NCBI GenBank assembly: GCA_963700925.1
Contig: OY969553.1
Coordinates: forward strand, 3,534,001 to 3,598,000
Direction of reading: 5' to 3'
Source of the DNA: CAWJMD01 sp963700925
GTDB taxonomy: Bacteria; Actinomycetota; Actinomycetes; Actinomycetales; CAWJMD01
Length of the DNA stretch: 64,000 bases
Below are positions 24,993 to 33,267 of this stretch, one piece after another. The translations under genes and the position numbers were made by a program. Each line of letters begins with the position of its first letter. The first letter of the stretch is position 1. The notes below the pieces were generated by a model. It was not told the origin of the DNA. It saw only the letters and a list, made by a program, of their open reading frames with translations, and did no database searches.

Positions 24993-26120
24993 ATGAGCCT
25001 CTCCACCAGCGCCGCCGGGCCTGTCACGTCGGAGTCGTCCACCGCGTTCGAGGTCGTGCGGAGTGCCACCTGCGTACCGGCCGGCCGCCGGGAGGAGATC
25101 CTCGCCGCCCCAGGGTTCGGCAAGTTCTTCACCGACCACCTGGCCCGCGCGACCTGGACTCCGGCCGAGGGCTGGCACGCGCAGCGGGTCGAGCAGTACG
25201 GGCCGATCTCCGTGGACCCGTCAGCCGCCGTGCTGCACTACGCGCAGGAGATCTTCGAGGGGATGAAGGCGTACCGGCACGCCGACGGGTCGGTCTGGTC
25301 CTTCCGTCCCACCGCGAACGCCGCGCGGTTCGCCCGCTCGGCCCGGCGGCTGGCCCTGCCCGAGCTGCCCGAGGACGTGTTCCTGGCGTCGCTCGAGACG
25401 CTGGTCGCGACCGACGTGGAGTGGGTGCCCAGCGGCGGCGAGACGAGCCTGTACCTGCGTCCGTTCATGTTCGCGTCGGAGGCGTTCCTCGGGGTGCGGC
25501 CGGCCGTGGAGATCACGTACATGGTGATTGCCTCGCCGGCCGGGCCCTACTTTCCGGGCGGGTTGAAACCGGTCTCGATCTGGCTGTCCCAGGAGTACAC
25601 GCGTGCGGCTCCCGGCGGTACCGGCGCGGCCAAGTGCGGCGGCAACTACGCCGCCAGCCTGCTGGCCCAGTCGGAGGCCACGGCCAACGGCTGCGACCAG
25701 GTCTGCTTCCTCGACGCGCTCGACCACCGCTGGGTCGAGGAGCTGGGCGGCATGAACCTGTTCTTCGTCCACGACGACGGCTCGGTCGTCACCCCGGGTC
25801 TCACCGGCACGATCCTCGAAGGGATCACCCGCGACTCCGTGATCACCCTGCTGCGCGACATGGGCCACGAGGTGACGGAGCGGCAGTTCGACGTCGCCGA
25901 GTGGCGCGAAGGCACGGCGAGCGGACGGATCACCGAGGTCTTCGCCTGTGGCACAGCGGCTGTCATCACACCCATCGGGCGGCTGGTGGAACCGGGGGCA
26001 GCGCATGTGAGCGGCTCGGGCGAGCCAGGCGAGGTCACGACGCGGGTGCGCCAGACTCTGCTCGACCTCCAGTACGGACGGACGGAAGACACCCGAGGCT
26101 GGTTGCACCGGCTGGCGTGA
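24993..26120 (+). CDS. ilvE: Branched-chain amino acid aminotransferase
   Basis: 375 residues, the usual actinobacterial length. Fold-type IV PLP motifs are clear: SAAVLHYAQEIFEGMKAYR, LYLRPFMFASEAFLGVRP, GGTGAAKCGGNYAASL with the PLP lysine, VEELGGMNLFFV, LTGTILEGITRDSVITL and EVFACGTAAVITPIG. It transaminates 2-keto acids to Leu, Ile and Val. It is tightly linked to leuB upstream and ends at a palindromic hairpin shared with the convergent DadA-like gene. Confidence 0.97.
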   Translation: MSLSTSAAGPVTSESSTAFEVVRSATCVPAGRREEILAAPGFGKFFTDHLARATWTPAEGWHAQRVEQYGPISVDPSAAVLHYAQEIFEGMKAYRHADGSVWSFRPTANAARFARSARRLALPELPEDVFLASLETLVATDVEWVPSGGETSLYLRPFMFASEAFLGVRPAVEITYMVIASPAGPYFPGGLKPVSIWLSQEYTRAAPGGTGAAKCGGNYAASLLAQSEATANGCDQVCFLDALDHRWVEELGGMNLFFVHDDGSVVTPGLTGTILEGITRDSVITLLRDMGHEVTERQFDVAEWREGTASGRITEVFACGTAAVITPIGRLVEPGAAHVSGSGEPGEVTTRVRQTLLDLQYGRTEDTRGWLHRLA

Positions 26121-26125
26121 CTCAC

Positions 26126-26149
26126 GTCGGCGCCCGGGTCAGCGCCGAC
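26126..26149. terminator. Bidirectional hairpin between ilvE and the DadA-like gene
   Basis: GTCGGCGC (26126-26133) and GCGCCGAC (26142-26149) form a perfect 8-bp stem with an 8-base loop in the 29-base gap between two convergent genes. A T run is lacking on either strand. Confidence 0.55.
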
Positions 26150-27397
26150 TCAGCGCCGAGGCGCGTACGGCGCAGGGTCCAGCTCGGGACGTCGTCCCTC
26201 GACGAGGTCGGTGACCAGCCGCGCCGACCCGCACGCCATCGTCCAGCCGACATGCCCGTGACCGGTGTTGAAGAACAGGTTGTCGTGACGACCGGCACCG
26301 ATGATCGGGGCCCCGTGCGGGGTCATCGGCCTGAGTCCGGTGCGGTAGCGGGCGCCGGACCAGTCGACGGCGTCAGGGAACAGCTCGTTGCCGGCGGCGA
26401 GGATGCCCACGAAGTCCCTCGCGGTGTGACGGCGGTCGTAGCCGGCGAACTCGGCCGTCGCCGACATCCGCAGCTCGTCACCGAAGCGCGACCACGCCAC
26501 CAGCGTCCCCTCATCGATTCCGCCGACGAGCGGCGCACGGTCGCCGTCGATGATGGGAGCGGTCAGCGTGTAGCCCTTGGCCGGATAGATCGGCAGGCGC
26601 ACGCCGGCCGTTCGCGCGATCCGCGCGCTGCCCGGTCCCATCGTGAGCACGAAGGCGTCTGCGTGGAGGTCCTCGCCGTCCGTCACAACTCGAGTGACCG
26701 AGTCTCCTTCTGCCTGAATCGCTTTCACGCTCGTGTAGAAGCGGAACGAGACGCCGAGTGCCTCGCATCGTTCGGCCAGGGCGCGAGTGAACCGCTCCGG
26801 GTCTCCAGTGGCGTCCCCGGAGTCGTGAATGGCGCCCGCGAACGTGGCTGAGCTGTGCTTCAGTGCCGGCTCGATGTCGGCGACCTCGTCGCCGTCGAGA
26901 ACCCGCTGTTGCTGGCCGTTCTCACGCATCAGGACCGACAGCCTGGCCGCTCGCTCGAGCTGCTCGGCGGTCCGGTAGAGGTAGAGGATGCCGCCGCCGG
27001 CCTGCCGGTAGTCGATGCCCTCCCGCGCGGCGAGCTCGCCCAGCGCCTTCTGGCTGAACTGGGCGAGCGCCAGCTTGGCCAGCGTGTTCCGCCGTGCCCG
27101 GGCCGAGGTGCACTCGCGCAGGAACATCAGCCCCCACCGCGCGAGGTCGAGGTCGACGCGAGGGACGACCCGGATGGACGTGTCATGGCCGCGCAGCGAG
27201 CGAAGGAGCATTGCTGGCGCGGACGGGGACGCCCAGGCATAGGAGTGGCCGGGCGCGATCAGGCCGGCCGTGCTCGCGCTGGTGTCCCTCGCGACGCTGG
27301 AGCGCTGGTCCACGACTTCGACGCTGTGCCCGCGCTCGGCGAGGCGGTGGGCCGTGGCGACGCCGACCACGCCGGCACCGAGCACGAGGACTCTCAC
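26150..27397 (-). CDS. FAD-dependent D-amino acid dehydrogenase-like oxidoreductase (DadA/DAO family)
   Basis: 415 residues. It begins with the FAD-binding motif VLVLGAGVVGVATAHRLAERGHSVEVVDQR. TSASTAGLIAPG, GGGILYLYRT, DSGDATGDPERFTRAL, LTMGPGSARIARTAG, IYPAKGYTLTAP, RTGLRPMTPHGAPIIG and FFNTGHGHVGWTMACGSARL are all typical of DadA small-subunit-type enzymes. It probably oxidises D-amino acids to keto acids. It lies six bases downstream of an amino-acid ABC importer ATPase on the same strand, which suggests import and oxidation of the same substrate. Confidence 0.9.
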   Translation of the reverse strand: MRVLVLGAGVVGVATAHRLAERGHSVEVVDQRSSVARDTSASTAGLIAPGHSYAWASPSAPAMLLRSLRGHDTSIRVVPRVDLDLARWGLMFLRECTSARARRNTLAKLALAQFSQKALGELAAREGIDYRQAGGGILYLYRTAEQLERAARLSVLMRENGQQQRVLDGDEVADIEPALKHSSATFAGAIHDSGDATGDPERFTRALAERCEALGVSFRFYTSVKAIQAEGDSVTRVVTDGEDLHADAFVLTMGPGSARIARTAGVRLPIYPAKGYTLTAPIIDGDRAPLVGGIDEGTLVAWSRFGDELRMSATAEFAGYDRRHTARDFVGILAAGNELFPDAVDWSGARYRTGLRPMTPHGAPIIGAGRHDNLFFNTGHGHVGWTMACGSARLVTDLVEGRRPELDPAPYAPRR

Positions 27398-27403
27398 GTG
27401 GAC

Positions 27404-28162
27404 CTAGTGCGAGGCCGCGAAGGACGCCAGGAAGGCCCGCGTCCTCGCCTCGTTCGGGCGCGCGAGGACGTCGGTCGGCTGACCCTCCTCGACGATGCGG
27501 CCACCGTCGACGAACACGACCCAGTCGGCGACGTCGCGGGCGAACGACAGCTCGTGCGTCACCAGGATCATCGTCATCCCGTCGTCGGCCAGCTCGCGCA
27601 TCACGCGCAGCACCTCGCCCGTCGACTCCGGGTCGAGGGACGACGTCGGCTCGTCGAAGAGGAGCACCTGCGGCCTCAGGGCCAGGGCTCTGGCGATTGC
27701 CACCCGCTGCTGCTCGCCACCTGACATCTGGTCGGGGTAGGCGGTGCCGCGGTGCGCGAGCCGCACCCGCCGGAGCAGCGTGACGGCGCGCTCCGTCGCC
27801 TCCGCCTCGCTGGTCCCGGCGCGCAGCTGGGCCAGCATGATGTTCTCGACGGCCGTCAGGTGCGGGAACAGGTTGAATCGCTGGAAGACCATGCCCACCG
27901 TCTGGCGGAGGCGCGCCAGGTCACGGCAGACCAGCTTCTCGCCCGAGAAGATCGTCTCGCCGGCCACCTCCATCAGGGCGCGGTCGGGTCGCTCGAGCAG
28001 GTTGACGCACCGCAGCAGCGTGGTCTTCCCACCGCCGCTCTGGCCGATGATGCTGACGATCTTGCTGCGCGGAACGGTCAGGTGGACGTCGTCGAGCACG
28101 AGCCGTCCGTCGAACGACTTGCTCAGCCCCTCGATCCGCACGACCGCGTCCGGCGCGTTCAT
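27404..28162 (-). CDS. Polar amino acid ABC transporter, ATP-binding protein
   Basis: 252 residues. Walker A is GQSGGGKTTLLRCVNLLERPD, the Q-loop region VFQRFNLFPHLTAVENIMLAQL, the signature MSGGEQQRVAIARAL and Walker B VLLFDEPTSSLDPE, then the switch His in ILVTHELSFARDVAD. This is the GlnQ/HisP type. The start overlaps the stop of the permease gene by four bases (ATGA). It energises the importer with the permease and binding protein upstream. The DadA-like gene follows directly. Confidence 0.95.
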   Translation of the reverse strand: MNAPDAVVRIEGLSKSFDGRLVLDDVHLTVPRSKIVSIIGQSGGGKTTLLRCVNLLERPDRALMEVAGETIFSGEKLVCRDLARLRQTVGMVFQRFNLFPHLTAVENIMLAQLRAGTSEAEATERAVTLLRRVRLAHRGTAYPDQMSGGEQQRVAIARALALRPQVLLFDEPTSSLDPESTGEVLRVMRELADDGMTMILVTHELSFARDVADWVVFVDGGRIVEEGQPTDVLARPNEARTRAFLASFAASH

Positions 28163-28905
28163 GCCAGCACCTTCTTCTCAGGCGCGGCAAGGAGTTTCGC
28201 GGCGTTCCGCAGCCTTCGACGGCGCCGTGGACCGAGGGGCACACCCGCGCGGATCTGTCGCTCCAGCCACAGCAGGCACTGGGAGAGCGGGTAGCAGAGC
28301 ACGAAGTAGACGAGCGCGATCACGAGGTACACCTCGAGTGCGCGGAACGTGGCCGACGTGATCAGGCGCCCCTGCGACATGAGCTCTGCCGCCGAGATCG
28401 TCACGAGCAGGGAGGTGGACTTCAACAGGTCGACGAGCATGGTGTTGGTGCCGGGCAGCGCCTGGCGCAGCGCCTGGGGGAAGATCACGTGCGCGAAGGT
28501 GTCGATCCGGCCGAGCCCCAGCGCCTCCGACGCCTCCTGCTGCCCGGGGTGCACCCCGCTGATGGCCGCTCGGAAGATCTCGGACAGGTACGCGGCGTAG
28601 AACAGCACGAGGCTGAGCGAGCCCGCCTCGAAGACGCCGAGCCGCCACCCGATCGAGGCGAGCCCGAAGTACGTCACGAAGATGATGGCCAGCAGCGGGA
28701 TGTTCTTGAACAGCTCGGTGTAGATCGCCGCCGGGATCCGCAGCACACGGAGCTTGCTGAGCCGCATCAGGGCCACGACCAGCCCGAGCACGGCAGCTCC
28801 GGTGAAGCTGACCACCGTGTACCAGACGGTCTTCTCGAGCCCGTCCAGCAGGTCGGGCAGGTACTGGTCCCACGGAACGTCGAATGGTCCGAAGCTCGTG
28901 CTCAT
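28159..28905 (-). CDS. Polar amino acid ABC transporter permease (HisM/GlnP type)
   Basis: 248 residues with about five membrane segments (VVSFTGAAVLGLVVALMRLS; LLAIIFVTYFGLASIGWRL; VLFYAAYLSEIFRAAI). The ATPase-contact loop EASEALGLGRIDTFAHVIFPQALRQALPGTNTMLVDLLKSTSL is diagnostic of the His/Glu/Gln/Arg family. It is a single permease gene and probably forms a homodimer. It sits 60 bases downstream of the binding-protein gene. Confidence 0.93.
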   Translation of the reverse strand: MSTSFGPFDVPWDQYLPDLLDGLEKTVWYTVVSFTGAAVLGLVVALMRLSKLRVLRIPAAIYTELFKNIPLLAIIFVTYFGLASIGWRLGVFEAGSLSLVLFYAAYLSEIFRAAISGVHPGQQEASEALGLGRIDTFAHVIFPQALRQALPGTNTMLVDLLKSTSLLVTISAAELMSQGRLITSATFRALEVYLVIALVYFVLCYPLSQCLLWLERQIRAGVPLGPRRRRRLRNAAKLLAAPEKKVLA

Positions 28906-28965
28906 GGGGGCTCCCTCGCAGTCGTGGTCAGTGTCGGCCGGGCGTTCAGCCCGGCCGGCGGGCCC

Positions 28966-29913
28966 TCAGATGGTCGGGGGTTCCCAGGCGTCCGGCCGGT
29001 CCACGCCGCGCCGGGTCTCGGCCATCCCCTCGGACGGCTTCAGGAACTCCTCCGGGTCGCCGCCGAACTTCTCGATCAGGTCGCTCAGCTCGCCGCTGGC
29101 GTACATCGCGCGGATCTCCTCGGAGATGGCTGCCTCGAGGTTCGTCGCCTTCTGGGGGAGGTAGAAGCTCGTCATGTACGCCTGGAAGTACTCGTAGGCG
29201 GGATTGGCCTCCACCTCCTCCGCCGTCGGTGGCGTCAGGTACTGGGTGGTGATCTCCAGGTCGGGGCGCTGCTCCTGGGCCGCGATGATGATCAGCGGAT
29301 CCAGGAACCCCACGTCGATGCGACCGGCACCGAGGTCGTCGAACACGCCGGTCCCGTCAGGGTAGGCGTGCAGCTCGGCACCCGGTACGGCCTGGATCGA
29401 CTGGACCCAGACGTACCCCTCGACCGTTCCGAGGTTCTTGTCCTCGAGGTCGGCGACCGTCTCGTACTTCGCGTCGCCCTTCACCGCCATGGCGGGGGGT
29501 GAGTAGTACGGCGGATCGGTGAACAGGCCCTGCTTCTGGCGCTCCTCGGTCCAGGCGACACCACCGATCGTGATGTCGACGCGCTCGGACTGGACCCCCG
29601 CCAGCATCCCGGCGAAGTCGGTGACCTGCGTCTGCACCTGCAGGCCCAGCTTGTCGGCGACAGCGTGCAGGATCTCCCCGTCCAGGCCGGCGATGCGGCC
29701 GCCGTCGTCCTCGGTGTACGGCGCGTAGGGCTGGATCGCGACCTGGAGGACGCCAGGCTCGAGGGTCTCCAGGTCGCTGGTCTGCGAGCCGGCCTCGGTC
29801 TGGGGGTCGTCCGCGCAGGCCGACAGCCCGAGCAGCGTCGTCGCCAGGAGGGCGGTCCCGAAGCGACGCCACGTCGCGTGCGACCGTCGTGGTGGGGTGA
29901 ACGTCGTGGGCAT
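28966..29913 (-). CDS. Amino acid ABC transporter, substrate-binding lipoprotein (SBP family 3)
   Basis: 315 residues. The signal peptide ends in the lipobox LSAC near residue 33. The bacterial SBP family 3 fold is indicated by AIQPYAPYTEDDGGRIAGLDGEILHAVADKLGL, VDITIGGVAWTEERQKQGLFTDPPYYSPP, LGTVEGYVWVQSIQA, RIDVGFLDPLIII and FYLPQKATNLEAAISEEI. The acidic residue after the ITIGG element differs from classical Arg/Gln binders, so the ligand is uncertain. It is first in the SBP-permease-ATPase-DadA operon and divergent from a CdaR-type regulator. Confidence 0.91.
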   Translation of the reverse strand: MPTTFTPPRRSHATWRRFGTALLATTLLGLSACADDPQTEAGSQTSDLETLEPGVLQVAIQPYAPYTEDDGGRIAGLDGEILHAVADKLGLQVQTQVTDFAGMLAGVQSERVDITIGGVAWTEERQKQGLFTDPPYYSPPAMAVKGDAKYETVADLEDKNLGTVEGYVWVQSIQAVPGAELHAYPDGTGVFDDLGAGRIDVGFLDPLIIIAAQEQRPDLEITTQYLTPPTAEEVEANPAYEYFQAYMTSFYLPQKATNLEAAISEEIRAMYASGELSDLIEKFGGDPEEFLKPSEGMAETRRGVDRPDAWEPPTI

Positions 29914-29937
29914 CGGAGTCCTCCTGGGGCTCGCTAG

Positions 29938-29950
29938 GTGTGCCGCACAC
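29938..29950. promoter_or_regulatory. Inverted repeat GTGTGC-N-GCACAC in the divergent promoter
   Basis: A perfect 6-bp arm palindrome lies 25 bases upstream of the binding-protein start and 131 bases upstream of the regulator start. It is flanked by two direct CGCTAGGT copies (29932-29939 and 29950-29957). It may be the operator of the adjacent CdaR-type regulator. Confidence 0.35.
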
Positions 29951-30080
29951 GCTAGGTAGGGGGACTGCCGCTGTCATTGGAAGAGGCGTACAAGAGAACC
30001 GGTCTCTGAGGGTGGGCAGCTGTACTGTCTGTCCTACTCCGGACGGGATCTCCCCACGTCGCGGGGTGTGGAGGCCGTTC

Positions 30081-31274
30081 ATGCTCACCCCGTCCCTGGC
30101 GCAGGAGATCGCGCGCGACACCACTGCGGTGATCGGGTTCAACGTCCTCATCACGGACGCCGAGGGCACCGTGATCGGCAGCGGCGACGAGGGCCGGGTG
30201 GGTTCCTTCCACGAGGCCTCTGTGGCGGTGATCAACGCCGGGGAGGCGAGGACGCACTCGATGACCGAGGCGCACGACCTGCGAGGCGTCCGGCCCGGAA
30301 TCACGCTGCCTCTGCTGATCGAAGGCCGAGCGGTCGGCACGGTCGGCATCACGGGCTCCCCGGCACAGGTCCGGCGCTTCGGCCTGGTGGTGCAACGCCA
30401 GACCGAGATCCTGCTGGCCGAGTCGGCGTCCCTGCGGTCGAGGCTCCTGCGCGAGCGCGCGCTGGAGGATTTGCTGCGCGACATCGCCACGTACGACCCG
30501 GACCTCGTCGAGCCGGAGCTCGTCCACGCCCAGGCCCGCGAGCTGGGTGTCGACCTGTCACAACCGCACGTGATCGTGCTCGTCGACGTCGGCACCGGCC
30601 TGGGCCGGAAGCCGCAACAGGACGCCTCCGTCTTGAGATCCGAGCTGCTGCGGGCCATCCGGGAGGTCTTCGGTCGCCCACAGGACCTGGTGACCAGCGT
30701 GGCGACGGGGCGCGTCGCCGTCATGCACGGGCGCCCGTCGCGCCGTGACGTCGATGCGGACGGGGACGTCGTCGAGGCGTGTCGGCGGATGACCGAGAAG
30801 CTCGAGTCCCGGTACGAGGTGAGGACGAGGGTGGCGATCGGCAGCACAGCGGTGACCGTCGCCGGGATGCGCGACTCGTACCGCGACGCCGACGACGCGC
30901 TGCGACTGGGTGCGGTGCTGGCTCCCGAGGCGAACGTGCACACCATCGCGACGCTGCGGGCGCACCAGCTGCTGGCCTCCGTCGGGCACCGCACCCGGAC
31001 CCACCTGGTGGCGCAGGTGGCCCTGGGGTTGCGTGACCTGCCCGACTGGCCGATGCTGCGGCACACGATCGTCGTGTGGTGCGAGAGCGGGTTCAGCCTC
31101 GTGGAGGCCTCCCGCCGCCTGCACGTCCACCGCAACACGTTGCTGTACCGCCTGGCGAAGATCGAGAAGCACGGTGTCGGGAGCGTGCGTGACTACCCGT
31201 CGACCCTCGCTCTCTACCTCGCGTGCCTCGCCGACCAGCTCGACGTCGGCGCGGAGACGTCCGCCCACCGATGA
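30081..31274 (+). CDS. CdaR/PucR-family transcriptional regulator
   Basis: 397 residues from the ATG at 30081, preceded by GGAGG; the frame is open further upstream but without comparable signals. The N-terminal ~130 residues match the sugar-diacid-recognition domain of CdaR (LTPSLAQEIARDTTAVIGFNVLITDAEGTVIGSGDEGRVG; ITLPLLIEGRAVGTVGITG). A degenerate GGDEF-like middle domain follows. The C-terminal PucR helix-turn-helix is TIVVWCESGFSLVEASRRLHVHRNTLLYRLAKIE. It is divergent from the amino-acid importer/DadA operon and probably controls it. The effector is unknown; CdaR relatives sense glycerate or glucarate. Confidence 0.88.
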   Translation: MLTPSLAQEIARDTTAVIGFNVLITDAEGTVIGSGDEGRVGSFHEASVAVINAGEARTHSMTEAHDLRGVRPGITLPLLIEGRAVGTVGITGSPAQVRRFGLVVQRQTEILLAESASLRSRLLRERALEDLLRDIATYDPDLVEPELVHAQARELGVDLSQPHVIVLVDVGTGLGRKPQQDASVLRSELLRAIREVFGRPQDLVTSVATGRVAVMHGRPSRRDVDADGDVVEACRRMTEKLESRYEVRTRVAIGSTAVTVAGMRDSYRDADDALRLGAVLAPEANVHTIATLRAHQLLASVGHRTRTHLVAQVALGLRDLPDWPMLRHTIVVWCESGFSLVEASRRLHVHRNTLLYRLAKIEKHGVGSVRDYPSTLALYLACLADQLDVGAETSAHR

Positions 31275-31334
31275 GCGAACGAAGCGCAACCAGATCCTGA
31301 GACGGGGTGCCCAGCTGGTGGACAGTGTGTCAGG

Positions 31335-31373
31335 ATGAACGCGATGAACACCACCACGCTCATTATCGACTGA
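31335..31373 (+). CDS. cimA leader peptide (MNAMNTTTLIID)
   Basis: A 12-codon ORF, with a second in-frame ATG at 31344 giving MNTTTLIID, ends at TGA 31371-31373. The run of three Thr, one Leu and two Ile codons, followed by a terminator hairpin ahead of citramalate synthase, is the classic layout of ribosome-mediated attenuation. CAGGAT at 31331-31336 could be a -10 element placing transcription start at the second ATG. GC-rich segments at 31375-31404 could form the alternative antiterminator. Thr and Ile codons match the isoleucine pathway fed by cimA. Confidence 0.78.
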   Translation: MNAMNTTTLIID

Positions 31374-31406
31374 GCGCGGCCCCGGGCCACGAGCCCCGGA
31401 CCGCGC

Positions 31407-31436
31407 AGACCTCCCGTGCCCACGGGGGGTCTTTTT
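31407..31436 (+). terminator. Attenuator terminator upstream of cimA
   Basis: AGACCTCCCG (31407-31416) pairs with CGGGGGGTCT (31423-31432, one T-G wobble) around TGCCCA and runs into TTTTT at 31432-31436. It lies between the Thr/Leu/Ile leader peptide and cimA. Confidence 0.87.
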
Positions 31437-31526
31437 GTTGGAGGAGACCCCTCCGGAAGAATCGGTGCGGGCACGACACAGCTGCATGACCACGACCCCT
31501 GCACGACAAGGACAGAGCGGACGGCG

Positions 31527-33128
31527 ATGAGCGAGCTGCACGTCTACGACACCACGCTGCGCGACGGTGCCCAGCAGGAGGGGCTCAACCTCTCCGTGGG
31601 CGACAAGCTCGCCATCGCCGCCTCGCTCGACTCCCTGGGTGTGGGATTCATCGAAGGTGGCTGGCCCGGCGCCAACCCGAAGGACACCGAGTTCTTCCGT
31701 CGCGCCGCCACCGAGCTCGACCTCCAGCACGCCCAGCTCGCCGCGTTCGGCGCGACGCGCCGGGCCGGGAGCAAGGCGGCCGACGACCCCCTGATCAGAG
31801 CACTTGTCGACGCACAGACACCGGTGGTGACGCTGGTCGCCAAGTCACACTCACGGCACGTCGAGCTGGCCCTGCGCACCACACCTGCCGAGAACCTCGC
31901 GATGGTGGCCGACACCGTCTCGTTCCTGCGCGGTGAGGGGCGACGCGTCTTCCTCGACGCCGAGCACTTCTTCGACGGCTACCGCGACGACCCGGCCTAC
32001 GCGGTCGAGGTGCTGCGAACGGCGGCCGTGGCCGGCGCCGAGGTGCTGGCGCTGTGCGACACCAACGGCGGCATGCTGCCCGACCAGGTCGCCGACGTGG
32101 TGAACGCCGTGCTGTCCGCGAGCGGCGCCGCAGCCGTCGGGTCCTCGGGTGTCCGCCTGGGGATCCACTGCCACAACGACACCGGCTGCGCGGTGGCGAA
32201 CTCGCTCGCCGCCGTCGACGCGGGTGCGGCCCACGTACAAGGCACTCTGAACGGCTACGGCGAGCGGACGGGCAACGCCGACCTCCTCACCGTCGTGGCC
32301 AACCTCGAGCTCAAGCGGGGCCGGGCCGTGCTGCCTGAAGGCAAGCTGCGCGAGGGCACGCGCGTCGCCCACATGATCAGCGAGATCACCAACGTGCCCC
32401 CGTACTCGCGGCAGCCGTACGTGGGCGCCAGCGCTTTCGCGCACAAGGCCGGACTGCACGCGAGTGCCATCAAGATCGATCCCAACCTGTACCAGCACAC
32501 CGACCCGGTCGGCGTCGGCAACGACATGCGACTCCTGGTGTCGGACATGGCGGGACGGGCGAGCATCGAGCTGAAGGGCCGCGAGCTGGGCTTCGACCTG
32601 ACGGAGCAGCCCGAGCTCGTTGCCCGGGTGGTCGCGCGGGTCAAGTCGATGGAGGCACGCGGCTACACGTTCGACGCGGCCGACGCCTCGTTCGAGCTGC
32701 TGCTGCGCGAGGAGGTGGGGCAGCGGCCCTCCTACTTCGTCGCCGAGAGCTGGCGCGTCATCACCGACTCCCGTCCCGGTCTCGCCGCACTCTCCGAGGC
32801 CACCGTGAAGGTGCTCGCGGGCGGTGTGCGGACGGTGGCCACGGGGGAGGGGAACGGTCCGGTCAACGCGCTCGACCACGCCGTGCGGCAGGCGCTGCTG
32901 CCGGCGTACCCCGAGCTCGACGCCCTCGAGCTGATCGACTACCGCGTCCGCATCCTCGATGCCGCGCACGGCACCGACGCGGTGACGAGGGTGCTGATCG
33001 AGACGGCCGACGCGGCCACGTCGTGGGAGACCGTCGGCGTTGCCGGCAACATCCTCGAGGCGTCGTGGGAGGCCCTGGTCGACGGGCTGACGTACGGCCT
33101 GCTGAAGGCCGGCGTCGAGCCTCGCTGA
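31527..33128 (+). CDS. cimA: (R)-citramalate synthase
   Basis: 533 residues from the ATG at 31527. The catalytic HMGL-like TIM barrel starts with VYDTTLRDGAQQEGLNLSVGDKL; GFIEGGWPGANPKD, FLDAEHFFDGYRDDP, CDTNGGMLPDQV and GIHCHNDTGCAVANSLAAVDAGA supply the metal His/Asp residues. From about residue 400 comes a LeuA-type regulatory dimer domain. The length and the EGGWPGANPKD element mark the citramalate synthase subgroup rather than LeuA. It makes citramalate from pyruvate and acetyl-CoA, a threonine-independent route to 2-ketobutyrate and isoleucine. It is under the attenuator just upstream. Confidence 0.93.
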   Translation: MSELHVYDTTLRDGAQQEGLNLSVGDKLAIAASLDSLGVGFIEGGWPGANPKDTEFFRRAATELDLQHAQLAAFGATRRAGSKAADDPLIRALVDAQTPVVTLVAKSHSRHVELALRTTPAENLAMVADTVSFLRGEGRRVFLDAEHFFDGYRDDPAYAVEVLRTAAVAGAEVLALCDTNGGMLPDQVADVVNAVLSASGAAAVGSSGVRLGIHCHNDTGCAVANSLAAVDAGAAHVQGTLNGYGERTGNADLLTVVANLELKRGRAVLPEGKLREGTRVAHMISEITNVPPYSRQPYVGASAFAHKAGLHASAIKIDPNLYQHTDPVGVGNDMRLLVSDMAGRASIELKGRELGFDLTEQPELVARVVARVKSMEARGYTFDAADASFELLLREEVGQRPSYFVAESWRVITDSRPGLAALSEATVKVLAGGVRTVATGEGNGPVNALDHAVRQALLPAYPELDALELIDYRVRILDAAHGTDAVTRVLIETADAATSWETVGVAGNILEASWEALVDGLTYGLLKAGVEPR

Positions 33129-33183
33129 GGAGGGAATGCCGCGGGGCCCGTGCCGACGCCGACTCTTGCCTCGATGTGGCTAC

Positions 33184-33254
33184 TTCACGAGGCTGCCACC
33201 ACGTTCACGAGGCTCGCGAGCCTCGCTAACGGTGTATTCGCCACGTGAACGTGG
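33184..33254. repeat. Nested palindromes downstream of cimA (REP-like)
   Basis: CGAGGCTCGCGAGCCTCG (33208-33225) is a perfect 18-bp palindrome. Around it, CCACGTTCAC (33199-33208) and GTGAACGTGG (33245-33254) form an outer inverted repeat. TTCACGAGGCT occurs twice (33184-33194 and 33204-33214). The element sits between convergent cimA and the SRPBCC gene, so it may be a bidirectional terminator or a dispersed repeat. Confidence 0.6.
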
Positions 33255-33267
33255 CTAGCGCAAGCCC

